Assembly (NCBI GenBank): GCA_011503125.2
Contig: WWBZ02000033.1
Location: forward strand, 1,364,001 to 1,428,000
Source of the DNA: Botryosphaeria dothidea
Lineage: Eukaryota > Ascomycota > Dothideomycetes > Botryosphaeriales > Botryosphaeriaceae
Direction of reading: 5' to 3'
Length of the DNA: 64,000 bases
Both the position numbers and the translations under genes were made by a program. The notes beneath the pieces were generated by a model. It saw nothing but the letters and a program-made list of their open reading frames with translations. It was not told where the DNA came from and ran no database searches. Positions 33,812 to 44,397 of the stretch are shown one piece after another (position 1 is the first letter of the stretch; each line of letters begins with the position of its first letter).

Positions 33812-33885
33812 AGATGGGAATCTCATCTTCATAGCAATACCAATCAAGCATCTCCAGTTTCTCGCCTCATTCAGACCTAATCACA

Positions 33886-35270
33886 ATGTTTGTCTCTGCA
33901 CCGCGCCTCCTCCTGGCCGTCGCGGCCCTCTTTCTGCCCGTTCACGGCACTCCGGTCTCTCACCCGCCTGAACTCGAGGCTCGCGCACCAGCAACCTTTG
34001 CTCATCCAGGCGTCCTTGTCGCCAAACCCCAACTGGACTTCGTGGCTGGCCGCGTAGCCGCATCCGCTGAGCCATGGTCCTCCGCGTACAAAGCCATGAA
34101 GGCCGACCCGCGCGCTTCGCTCACACGCAAGCCCAGTCCCATAGCCACTGTTGAGTGCGGTCCCACCTCGACGCCCAACATCGGGTGTACGGCGGAGAGG
34201 CAGGATGCGTTGGCTGCGTATGCGATGGCGCTGGCGTGGGTCGTGGAGAAGAAGAGCGAGTACGCGCAGAAGGCGATTGAGTATATGGATGCGTGGTCGG
34301 GTGTCATCAAGGACCATACGGTGAGATTGATAGAGTTCTCAGTCGGAGCTTAGTTTGCTGATGTTGCATGCCGGGTATAGAATAAGAATGCACCGCTCCA
34401 GACGGGTTGGTCGGGTGCAGTCTGGGCTCGGGCAGCCGAGATCATCAGATACACCAATGCGGGCTGGAGTCAGGCCAGTATCACCAAGTTTGAGAAGATG
34501 CTGCGGGAGGTATACTTGCCTGTTGTGGCGAAGGGAAGCACCAGTAATGGAAACTGGGAGTTAGGTGAGTACTTTCGCCAACTGCTGCTTCAAGGTTCGG
34601 AGATACTTACAACCCTCGAGTCATGATGGAAGCTGCCATCGGCATTTCCGTCTTCCTGGAAGACAAAACGGCCTACGACGCTGCCATGACTAAGTTCCTT
34701 GGTCGCGTTCCCGCATATGTGTACCTGCAGTCTGATGGCTCGTACCCGAAAGCCGCACCGGGTGACGGTCGTGACACAAAGGCAAAGATTATAGAGTACT
34801 GGCAGGGGCAAAGCACGTTCCAGGCCAACGGCATCGCACAAGAAACCTGCCGTGATCTCACCCACACCGGCTACGGCATCTCATCCATCTCACATGTCGC
34901 CGAGACGGCACGCATCCAAGGAACGGATCTCTACTCAGGGGACGTAGGTGAACGATTGAGGTATGCGCTGGGGTTCCATGCGCAGTTCGAGGAAGGCGTG
35001 GCAGTTCCCAGCTGGCTTTGCGGGGGATCTCTCAAGGACCATCTTGGACCAAGTATGTTCAACTTTGCTCTGCGCAAACAAACGTTGTACAGAGACGATT
35101 ATACTGACAGAGTTGTTTCAGTCACGGAGGTTGGCTTCAACGCCTTGCACAACCGTCTCGGAAATTCAATGACTAACACCGAGAAATTGACCAAGGATCA
35201 ACGTCCTGCAGGCACGAATTTGCTCTTTGTGGGATGGGAGACTCTCACGCATGCGGAGAACACTGCCTAG
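33886..35270 (+). CDS. Secreted alginate-lyase-like polysaccharide lyase
   Basis: Model: join(33886..34320, 34381..34564, 34621..35052, 35122..35270), 399 residues, introns 60, 56 and 69 bp, GT-AG, all restoring frame. Signal peptide MFVSAPRLLLAVAALFLPVHG. The mature part has the features of the alginate_lyase domain (alpha/alpha toroid): TAERQDALAAYAMALAWVV, the NKNAPLQTGWSGAVWARAAE block, NWELVMMEAAIGISVFLED, and the probable catalytic region NGIAQETCRDLTHTGYGISS with Arg, His and Tyr spaced as in this class, then GFHAQFEEGV and a C-terminal EVGFNALHNRLG. Such enzymes cleave uronate-containing polysaccharides by beta-elimination. The substrate (alginate, glucuronan or another polyuronide) cannot be told from sequence. 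It sits 1.6 kb upstream of a secreted cutinase gene on the same strand. Confidence 0.9.
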
Positions 35271-36643
35271 AATAGTGATGGAACGGATTTGGATCTGCAT
35301 TTGGCAAAGCGTTGCATTAACGCGTCACAGAGGCACTCGAGATCTTAAAGCCAGCGCCTTGTTAAGCATGCATTTTGCCATGCCGCAGCATTCTACTCCA
35401 AATCTATCCTTGTTTTCATGTTGCATGTCCTGAATGCTAACCGCCGGATGCGCGAATCCGCCCATGTGAGCAGACGTGACCACGAGACGAGGCCTAACGG
35501 TAAGTTATATCGGCCACGCCAATCGACCTTCGACAGAATCACTGCTGCTCCATCTTATTGCGACTCGTAAGCGAGATGTCTGAGAAGAGGTCGTCGTCAT
35601 GTTTTCGATTAAGCTAGCGAGGCTCGACCTTATTTTGTTTAACTCAGTTGCGCAACACTGTTTGCCTTCGCTTGTTAAACTTACCAGAACATAGACCATG
35701 AGGAAAGTCCGGGTTGGTGGAAGCCGAGGAACCAGTAAACCAGGAAGCTCTCTCATTCGTTGTTACGACGAATACAAATGGCAGGGACTGTGCAGTGATC
35801 ATGCGGCAGCAGACCGAAACCCGACAAGGTCCTCTCCTTTCCATCCACAGAGAACACGAACACCCACATTTGGCCAGACCCACAAAACAGAAACCCAACT
35901 CCTCATGCATAGGGCGGTACAAGGGCCGTATCCGAGGACCAAGAGACAGGAGACCAAAACAAGGTAGAATTTCGGCGAGTGCCCTTTCCGTTACCCATTC
36001 GAGTATGAGCCTCGGATACGCCCGCCCTTGGCAACGTCCTCGGTAGGCTTAACATTGCAAGTATAAGCAAGGCCACCAGTCTGGGCTTCCTACAACGGCC
36101 TTTGAAACGACCTCCTGATGTCTCATTGGTTTGCCTGAAATTGCTCCAGGCTCGCGAATCCTGTTCCGCGGTCAGACCAAGCAAGCACTAGTGAGGGTCT
36201 CCCCGTTAAGGTTGTCCACAATAGATGAAATCCCGCCGCTTTGACGCTCGCTTCGCAACGTGATCGACAAACGTCCTTCACACTACCGCATTGGTGCTGC
36301 CAGTAGGCGAGACGCAAAACACTGGTACGCTCACTCTAGAACTCACCACCAGCCGTTTCATCCGCTTCCTCCTCTCGTGGCCAAGGGGCGCCTAAGAAAC
36401 ATCAGGCAACGGCCAGCCACAAAAGGTAACTTCAGGCCGACAACTCCCCGCCTTCGTACTCCCCTCCGTGACGGGATCCACCGTGATATGTGCTGCCGGG
36501 CTTTATGTCCAGGGAGACACAGCCTCGTGGACGGCCTGCACCGAGGCTCTGAGAACTGCCGTCCATGATCATCTCATGTGCCTCAGGAGAAGTCGGACTT
36601 GACGTTCCGAGGCTTTTCGAAAATGTCTCTCCTACTCGACATG
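35271..36643. other. Intergenic, no supported gene
   Basis: 3' flank of the lyase gene and distal upstream region of the cutinase gene. The frame at 35698-35967 (+) and those on the opposite strand have no features. Confidence 0.5.
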
Positions 36644-36644
36644 C

Positions 36645-36650
36645 ATATAA
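36645..36650 (+). promoter_or_regulatory. TATA-like element upstream of cutinase gene
   Basis: ATATAA within GCATATAAGG, about 205 bp upstream of the cutinase ATG. A long CT-rich leader (CCTTCGCTATCCCTTCCTTT) lies between them, as in highly expressed fungal genes. Confidence 0.4.
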
Positions 36651-36851
36651 GGCGCCAAGATGTCGCCTATATGCTTTCCTTCACCCACAAGTCAAGCTGT
36701 CCACGGCCCTCCCTTCGCTATCCCTTCCTTTCGCTCCCGCCGACTCCGTGAGTCCCGACAGCTCGTTGCGGTCCATTCATTCCCATCTTTCAGCCCAAAC
36801 ACTTGACGTCCATCCTTCCATCCCTCGTCCTCTTCCCAGCAAACCGCCACC

Positions 36852-37597
36852 ATGAAGCCCACCACCCTCCTCACCACCGCCTTCGCCGCCCTCGCCGCCA
36901 CCGCCCCCGTCCCCGACCCGGTCCCGCAGCTCGGCCTCAGCGGCGCCCAGAACGGCGTCACGCAGGGCAGCTGCAAGGCCGTGACGCTCATCTTCGCGCG
37001 CGGCACCTTCGAGCTGTCCAACATGGGCAACGTGGTCGGGCCGGGGCTGGCGCAGGACCTGGCGCAGGCGGTTGGCACGGACAAGCTCGCGGTGCAGGGC
37101 GTCAATTACGCCGCCGACGTCGGCGGCATCTTCACCGAGATCACGGGCGGCGCGGGCACGCAGGCCATGCTGAGCGTCGCGCAGCAGGCGCTTGCCAAGT
37201 GCCCGGAAACCAAGCTCGTCCTCAGCGGCTACAGCCAGGGCGCCATGCTCGTGCACAACACCGCCAGTCGGATGGGCGAGGCGGCGGGCAAGGTGGTGGC
37301 GGCGGTGACGTTTGGCGATCCGTTCAAGAGCGTCGCACTGAAGGGGATTTCGGCGGAGAAGTTCAAGACGTTTTGCGCTACTGTGAGTCTATGCTGATGC
37401 ACTTGAGATAGGTGAGGTTTATAATGCTGACGTTGCTCCTCTAGGGCGATCCTGTCTGCGGTCTGGGTGGCGTGAGCGCCCTTTCTGGCATGGTGTCTTC
37501 GGGCGGTGATCAGTCCAGCAGCATGGCGAGCCATCTGGGATATGGAGCCGATGCTCCAGCTGCGGCTAAGTTTATCCAGAGCAGGCTGGGGGCGTAG
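36852..37597 (+). CDS. Secreted cutinase / CE5 serine esterase
   Basis: Hydrolyses ester bonds of cutin or related polyesters outside the cell. Model: join(36852..37382, 37445..37597), 227 residues, intron 62 bp. Signal peptide MKPTTLLTTAFAALAAT. The catalytic triad is visible: Ser128 in GYSQGA, Asp179 in GDPVC directly after the intron, and His207 in ASHLGY. Four cysteines (41, 117, 175, 182) match the two disulfides of cutinases. The oxyanion-side motif FARGTFELSNMG near residue 48 reads like the FARGTxExGNxG block of the family. Length equals that of typical fungal cutinases. The gene lies near a secreted polysaccharide lyase, consistent with a polymer-degrading, possibly plant-associated, lifestyle; that is inference. 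Confidence 0.95.
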
Positions 37598-37955
37598 AAG
37601 GGAAATTGCACTTCACCATTTGTATACGAAGGCGAACTGCAATAGTCGCTCTGCCTGAGAGCATACAACGGCTGGGCCAGCATTTGCTCTTTACTTTCTG
37701 AGATGCTTTACTTGCAATGCAAGTTCAAATATATCGTTTTCAGGTATTTGGGAATCAAGGCTTCAGGAACATCAAGTCGCCATAATGCTTGGTATTTTAC
37801 TGGCATCGGCCCACGTGCAATCTGTGCAATCCGTCCAGCCCTGCGGAAGCTGTCCAACTGGGCAATGAGTGTGTGGATAATGTCTTTTCCCCAACCACAA
37901 ACAAAAAGCAAAGCTCAAAGAAAATAGGGTGGTCTATTGAGTCGTAAGTGTCTTA
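37598..37955. other. Intergenic, convergent gene ends
   Basis: 358 bp of 3' flank between the + strand cutinase and the - strand hydrolase gene. Nothing else seen. Confidence 0.5.
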
Positions 37956-39269
37956 CTATTCGTCCTTCTCGAAGTTGAAGTAGATTTCCATCTCCCTTTT
38001 GACGTCCTCGTGTTCTCCGATCTCGGCGCTGGCCCATTCTATGATCTCTGGAAACAGTTCAGGCGACTCCGAATCTTTCCTAAATAGTTCACGAACATGC
38101 TTGGTAGCTATACATCCCTTCGTTGGGAAGACTCACAAAAACCAGTTGCTTAGTCGGCATCGTCTCATAGAACGTGACGACCTGCCGATTTTCCATAATT
38201 GTCTTGAAGTCGCCCACAAGTGAAAGCGTATGCTCCGAATCAGAGATTATCTGATCAAGCAAAGCGTACCTTGGGTTGTCCAAGTCAGGTATGAGCTTGC
38301 GCATATCGGCGACTGGGAGGCCTCTGTGAGGCACCCCGAACAAGAGAACACCGTAAGTAGCCGTATATATCATTTCTCTAGCCGGATCCGTGGATAATCG
38401 TGCTTCCTTGAGCGTCTGTAAAGATTAGTAATGGTCAGGTCTATTGAAGACCTTTGGCACGTGCACGGGCCAAAATAAGACCACCGTAACTGTGAGCTAC
38501 GAAAATCAAAGGCCTTTGCTTCTCCTTGTTTTGAAATTAGTCGATGCTTTATGGAAACTGCATGTCATCTACTCGCCTCTTTGGTTCTTCTGACCAACTT
38601 GATCTGCTCTTGAAGGCCCCTTTCGTAATCCCGAATCGTCTCAAGGCCTTGGCCGATATTGGAGTTGGATCCATAGGTCATCACCCTGCAATTTGGAAGG
38701 TCTTTGGAGAGGAAGTGTCGAAGCCACATGATGGAGTCCTCTTTGCTCTTCCATGACCCGTATGCGTGTCCATCAAGACCAGTAATAGCAATGATGCTGT
38801 GGAGAATCAGTTCAGTTGGTCAAAGGAGATGAATGGCGATGACTGCGTCAGTGGCGAGGGCTGAAACTCACTCAGCAGTGATCTTCTCCGGGTTGTTGTA
38901 CAGTCGAGTGAGATTGGAAAATGTGCAGTCAGCGTTCAACTGGTTTGCGCCCGTATCTCTTCGGAAGTAATACTGGAATTCTCGAAGATGCCTTTGGCTA
39001 CCGAAGACCTCCGAGCCAACGGCGGACTCAATAAGAGCAACTCTTGGTCCTCCGCAACGAGAAGTCACGATATCGACTTGAAAGTCAAAGACCGGGCAAT
39101 CCAATTCCAGGTTATGTAGATGAGAATTTTTGACGACAAGCCCCCGCACATGTCTCTGCAAGCTGTCATCATGGCCTTGGGGTAGCCCTTGCACACGAAA
39201 GACAAAGCTGTTCGCGTATGTAGTGGGGGAATCACTGCGGGCTTCAGATAGTTCCCGCGCATAAGACAT
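37956..39269 (-). CDS. SesB-like alpha/beta hydrolase with fungal N-terminal module, standalone
   Basis: The ATG at 39269 starts a module containing SFVFRVQGLPQGHDD, the kind that precedes lipase-like domains in fungal NLR proteins. Exon 2 opens the hydrolase: IIAITGLDGHAYGSWKSKED. Exon 3 has the nucleophile elbow LIFVAHSYGGLI (Gly/Ala-H-Ser-Y-Gly). Exon 4 has TYGVLLFGVPHRGLPVADM and VVTFYETMPTKQ, and the last exon ends NFEKDE. Approximate model: complement(37956..38099, 38137..38415, 38465..38524, 38577..38796, 38872..39269). Three introns are odd. The second (38525-38576) needs a GC donor (GAG|GCGAGT). The third keeps frame only with a weak GC donor; every nearby GT donor shifts frame. The last is only 37 bp. 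Either splicing is non-canonical or the gene is decaying. No NACHT or repeat domain follows. Putative lipase/esterase; substrate unknown. Confidence 0.6.
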
Positions 39270-39728
39270 TTTGGGAACTGCGGTCAGAACGTAAAGAGAT
39301 GGAAACTGGTGGGGTTGAGGAGTTCTGCTTACGCCAAGAAGGTCATTCAGAGATACCGTTGCTCCCGTGATCGCTTAGGCCCCTCAGCCAAAGAGCATTG
39401 CGCGGGAAGTACTGAACGAGGGGAAGGCATAAGCGAGATCTGCAGACGCGTCGCAAGTGAGTTGTCGTCGCCTGCTGCTTCGATTTTATACATTCGCTTG
39501 TAGCCTCGGATCCCGGTGGAAACTTTCTGGTTGAATTTGTGTATGCGAATTAAGGGTTTGTACGGGACAAGTATTACTTTCCGTTCCTGTACCCTATTTC
39601 CAAGCCGGTCATATAAAATCCGACCCAACCAGTCACTCATCGGACTTCGTTAACCTGGTATTACTTGACACCAGTATGAAAACTCTAACAAATTAAAAAG
39701 ACACAATTCAACACTCTCCTCCGGGCAT
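39270..39728. other. Intergenic, no supported gene
   Basis: 5' flank of the hydrolase gene and 3' flank of the P450 gene, both on the - strand. The 39347-39640 frame has no features. Confidence 0.5.
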
Positions 39729-41431
39729 CTACGCCGGCGTAAGCGCGACCCTACACCCATTCCCCGAGCACAACGTCAACGCAATCTGCTCCTGCCACAC
39801 ATCACTCGGATCTGTGTTGCGCAGCGCCTTGAACTCCTGGGCCAGCCGCACCGTCACGTACGACGCCTCGGTGAGCGCGTACTGCTGGCCGACGCAGATG
39901 CGCGGGCCGCCGTTGAAGGGCAGGTACTCCCAGCCGACGCGCAGCGACTCCCAGCGCTCGGGCCGGAACTCGTCGGCGTCGGGGCCGTAGATGTCCTTGC
40001 GGCGGTGCATGGCGAAGACGCTGTAGCTGGCGATGGTGCCCTTCTTGACGAAGACGGGGGCTTTGCCGTCCGGGCCGCCGCCGACGGGGAAGACGGTGTC
40101 GGCGACGCACATGCGGCTGTTGAGGGGGACGACGGGGTGGAGGCGGAGAGCTATGTGGAGTAGATTGTGGTTAGTTGGTTCCATTATTTGGATTTGCGTG
40201 ACGGGGCAATGTAGGGGTAGTGTAAGAAATCGGAACGCGGCGACGAGCTGGAGCAGATGCTTTGATGAATCCCGCGAAGGAAGAACTTACACTCATTCAG
40301 GCACCACTTAAGGTACTTCATACTCCTCAACTCCTCATAAGTCGGAGTCTTCCCTCCCAGCTGCTGCTCAATCTCCTCCCTCAGCTTCGCCCATACGTCC
40401 GGCCTCTTCGACAGCACCCAGAACAGATTCCCCAGCAGACTCGCGGTCGTATCCCTCCCCGCCAACAACACATTCAACAGCTCGTCCCTCAGCCTCCGCT
40501 TATCCTTCGTCTGCTTCGCCAGCTCATGCAAGAACACATACTTCTTCCCCTCCTCGCCCTCCTCGCTCTTCTCCCCCCTCTCCAACCCCTCCCTATACCT
40601 CACCGCCTCGTCCACAAACTGGTCAACATACGCATGCACCACATCGACCGCCCTCTCGCCCGTACTCAACCTCCTCTTCGCCCCCAACAGCCGCGCCAGC
40701 GGGCCCAGCCTGATCAAATCCAGCCCCTCCGCCTGCGCCACCGTAAACGCCTCCGCGAACCGCGCCTCGGCTTCATCCGCGCCCTCGGCGCTCAGGCTCC
40801 TGACGCTCTTGCCGAACAGGAACTCCGTTGCGCTGTCGATGGTGAAGCGGAAGAACAGCTCCTGCAGATCGAACCCTTCCTCGCCCTCGGCACCGAAGCC
40901 GTCCGGCATCGCCTGCAGCAGGTCGCGGAAGTGGTCTTCGAAGGCGTCTAGGTCGGCGACCTGGTCGCGCGAGAAGTTCGGGCGGATCATGGCGCGGCTG
41001 GCGGCCCAGTGCGGGCCGTCGGTCGTGAAGATGCCGTCGCCGAGGAACGAGTGCAGCGCCGGCTGGCGGAAGGGCGCGATGGCGAAGTCCTTGAAGCGGG
41101 TGGCGAGGATGGCCTTCACGTTCTCGGGCTCCATGGTGATGATGGCCGGGGAGCCGAGGCGGTGGGAGGTGTGGGTGGGGGCGATGGAGTAGAAGCGGTC
41201 GGTCAGCATGGAGAGGAGCTTGCGCTGTTTTGCGGCGCAGATGGAGGCGCGGAGGCCGTCGATGCCGAGCAGGGGGTCGCGGAGGGGCAGGTGGGCGGCG
41301 GGGAGGCAGCCATTCTTGCGGGCGAAACGGCGGCGGGCGAGGGAGGTGGTGATGGTGCGGTAGAGGATGTAGAGGATTGTGGTAATGGAGGTAAAGAGGA
41401 AGAGCGGCGATGCGAAGAGTGAGATCGTCAT
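39729..41431 (-). CDS. Cytochrome P450, CYP52-like
   Basis: Haem monooxygenase anchored in the ER. Model: complement(39729..40150, 40291..41431), 520 residues, one 140 bp intron. The ATG at 41431 is chosen because it starts the N-terminal membrane anchor MTISLFASPLFLFTSITTIL; the upstream in-frame codons lack such a start. Class marks are FTTDGPHWAASRAMIRPNFS (helix C region), AGRDTTAS of helix I near residues 324-331, ExxR at Glu380-Arg383 (split by the intron), FRPERW near 442-447, and the haem loop FNGGPRICVGQQYALTEASY with Cys466. The FNGGPRxCxGQQxALTEA loop and the helix C text are characteristic of the CYP52/CYP539-type fatty-acid and alkane omega-hydroxylases. The exact family and substrate need a tree. 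A flanking FAS or PKS cluster is absent, so I do not call a biosynthetic cluster. Confidence 0.93.
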
Positions 41432-43023
41432 GGTGGTGAGTTTCTGAAGAGGGTACCGAAGAGACGAAAGTTGAATAAAGAAAGAGTTCAAAAACGAGAG
41501 GTCAAAATTGGGATGAACATGAATAATAGATACGGAGCGAAGGAGACACGGTAGAAGCTTTAAACTGCTTTGAGAGTAAACGGGTAGTGCGGCTCTAGGA
41601 CAGGTCAGGGAGATGGGGCGGACGGTGAGGCCGAAGTGCGTAACCAGAGTTAGAGGATCGAAGGGCTTATTCCTATTCCGTGAAGGGTCGGGCGGCTCAG
41701 GCTGACTGGTGAGCTGTTTGCGAGACACGGACACGGAATTAAGAGTAGATGGGCTTGTGCTCTCCACAAAATAAGAAGCTTAAGCGGGTGCGCTGACGGG
41801 AAGGGGTGATCTGGCGGCAGCAAAGATGTTGGCTCATGGCGGGCGTAAGGCTGTTCTCGTCCGCGTCGGCCGTCAGCTGGGCGGAGGAGTTGTTCTTTTC
41901 TAGGAAAGACGACCGGCAATTCTCCGCACGGCTCGGCTCATCTTGTGCGGCGGCTGCGATGCCAAGGGCGGAGGAAGAAGTTTAAGAAATGCCAACACAG
42001 TATCTAACGCAGAGAAAGCATCGGGGCCATGAGCGATGGTGCATGGAATTCCGGCTGGTGTTGCATGGGGGCGGTAGCGGGCGGAAGTTCCTGAAGAGGA
42101 TTTGGGGAGGTTTAGCGGGTTGGCTTCGGTGATGCCGATTGGCGCAGGGCATTTGCCCATGAAGGCATTCCGCTGGGGGCTGGGCCAATGCCATGTGCTC
42201 CATGTGCGGCTGTTTCAGCAGTCCGCCATAGGCTGCTTACCGTCTCGCGCGCATGTGCCTGGCTGACGCCGGCCAGGCGCCGACCTTGCACCATCGCCTG
42301 CCAAACGCGGGGCGCACCATTGAGACATCCGTGAAGGGATGCCAGGCGAAGCCGATGGAGAAACGAAAGCTGAAGACAGAGGTGGCGGTGGGTTTAAGGT
42401 TGTGCGACATTTGTCGCCGGCGAAGCCGGGATTGGCTGGTGTTTGGATTGCTCTGGTCACCGTCTAGGAAGGAGACCGAACTCGACTCGGGCGCTTGCAC
42501 GCTCGGGACGCCATGGTGTGCTCCGAGACATTCAAGCACCGGGATGCCGTAACACGGTCGCTCAGCGTCACTGCCTAGCGTCCAGATGGAGGGGCATTTC
42601 GAGCCGGCGGCTTATCCCACTCTGGCGCCTTGTTATCACGGAAGGAGCGGCTGATCAGTGTGAGATGCGCGTTCGCAACAGACCCAACGCCGGGCATAAA
42701 CCATCCACCGGCGAGTCTATTAGCGAACCGGCTCCAACTGCGCCGAGGCGGGATTGAGCGCTGGAAGCTTAACTGGCGGTGCGGAGAAATCTTGTGTGCG
42801 GTCGATCTGCGCGACCAATCCATCGGCTGACAGACGTGGGCGATACTTGTTGCAAGTTGTTGAAGGATGCAGCGCGGAGGTGGAGGCGACGAGTGGAGAG
42901 CAAAGGATTCCCCGCTCCGGACTTGCCCGGCGGAGAGGCGAACGCGACCGACGTCACTTCCGACGCGCGACGCGAAAAGCTGCCACGCCATCATTCACCC
43001 ACCCCTCCACCGCTCACCCCGCC
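41432..43023. other. Divergent promoter region
   Basis: 1.6 kb between the P450 (-) and arp6 (+) start codons. Open frames exist on both strands but none has domain-like sequence. The right end, CACCCACCCCTCCACCGCTC, is the pyrimidine-rich leader of arp6. Confidence 0.5.
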
Positions 43024-44397
43024 ATGCCCCGAGCTTCAAAACACGCAAAGCCGTCGCTCCCCTCGCAGACGCTCATCGTCGACAATGGCGCCTACAGCAT
43101 CAAGGCCGGCTTCGCTCCAACCGACGAGCACTCCGAGCCATCCTGCCGGATAACCCCAAACTGCATCGCTCGCGGCCGAGATCGACGCGTATGGATTGGC
43201 TCACAACTCGAACAATGCAAGGACTTCGGCGAGATGGCCTTCCGCCGTCCCGTCGAGAAGGGCTTTATCGTGAATTGGGAGGGCGAGAAGGCTATCTGGG
43301 AACAGGAGTTCCTGCGCGATGACGCCCTGCTCAAGGTACAGTATACCGCTCTCCGGTCAAGCCGTCGCCCTGACATCTAGTAGTGTGACCCACACGACAC
43401 AGCTCTCGTCCTGACCGAAGCTCCCAATTCCCCACAAGCCCTTCAAACCAACTGCGACCAGATCGTCTTCGAAGAGTTCGAGTTCGCCTCCTACTACCGC
43501 TGCCTGGCCTCCACCCTCAACGCCTACAACGACATCCCCGCCCTCTTTTCCGACCCATCCTCGACGCCTTCCACCTCTCCCGTCGAGTCCCTCCTCCTCA
43601 TCGACACCGGCTACTCGCACACAACCATCGCCCCCATCCACAACGGCCGCCCCATCCAACCCGCCATCCGCCGCCTAACCGTCGGCGGCAAGTTCATGAC
43701 CAACTACCTCAAAGAGCTCATCTCGCTGCGCGCCTACAACTTCCTGGACGAGACCCACCTCGTCAACGAAATCAAAGAAGACGTCTGCTTCGTCTCGCCC
43801 GCCTTCGCCGCCGACCTCGAGCGCACCTGGAAAGGCTCCGCCCGCGGCGTCGACACCTCCGTCGTCGTCGACTACGTCCTCCCCGACTACGCCGAGCGCG
43901 CGCGCGGCTTCGCCCGCCCGCACGACCCCAGCGCCGCGGCCAAGGCGAAGCGCCTCGGCGCCGTGGCGCAGGGACCGAAGAAGGAGGACCTGCTGCCGCT
44001 GGGGAATGAGCGCTTCTGCGTCCCCGAGCTGCTGTTCCACCCGAGCGACATCGGGTTGCCGGAGGCCGGGCTCCCGGAGGCCGTCATGCAGAGCTTGGCG
44101 CAGCTGCCCGAGGGCATGTGGCCGGCCCTGCTGGCGAACGTGGTCGTCGTCGGCGGGAACGCGCTGTTGCCGGGGTTTGTGGATAGGCTGCGGGCGGAGT
44201 TGCGCGAGAGGGTGCCCGCGGAGTTTCCGGTCAGGGTGGCGGTGCCGGAGGATCCGGTGACGTTTACGTGGAGGGGTGGGACGAGGTTGGCCGGGAGAAA
44301 CGGCGAGGGGTTGAGGGGGTTGGTGGTGTCGAGGGAGGAGTATCTGGAGAATGGGAGTGCGTGGTTGGCGAGGAAATTTGCGGGGACGCAGGCTTGA
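43024..44397 (+). CDS. arp6: Actin-related protein 6 (SWR1 chromatin-remodelling subunit)
   Basis: Arp6 is a nuclear actin-fold subunit of the SWR1 complex, which exchanges H2A for H2A.Z in nucleosomes. Model: join(43024..43335, 43384..44397), 441 residues, one 48 bp intron placed after Leu-Lys and before CDPHDTALVLTEAPNSP. The N-terminus TLIVDNGAYSIKAGF is the actin-fold phosphate-binding loop. PVEKGFIVNWEGEKAIWE and the EAPNSPQALQTNCDQIVFEE block, with FASYYRC, are characteristic of Arp6. LLLIDTGYSHTTIAP is the second phosphate-binding segment, and LLANVVVVGGNALLPGFVDR the adenosine-binding segment. Length matches fungal Arp6. The gene is transcribed away from the P450. Confidence 0.94.

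Noticed and set aside
40262..40951. 229-codon + strand frame inside the P450 gene
   Set aside because: Antisense shadow of the P450 coding exon.
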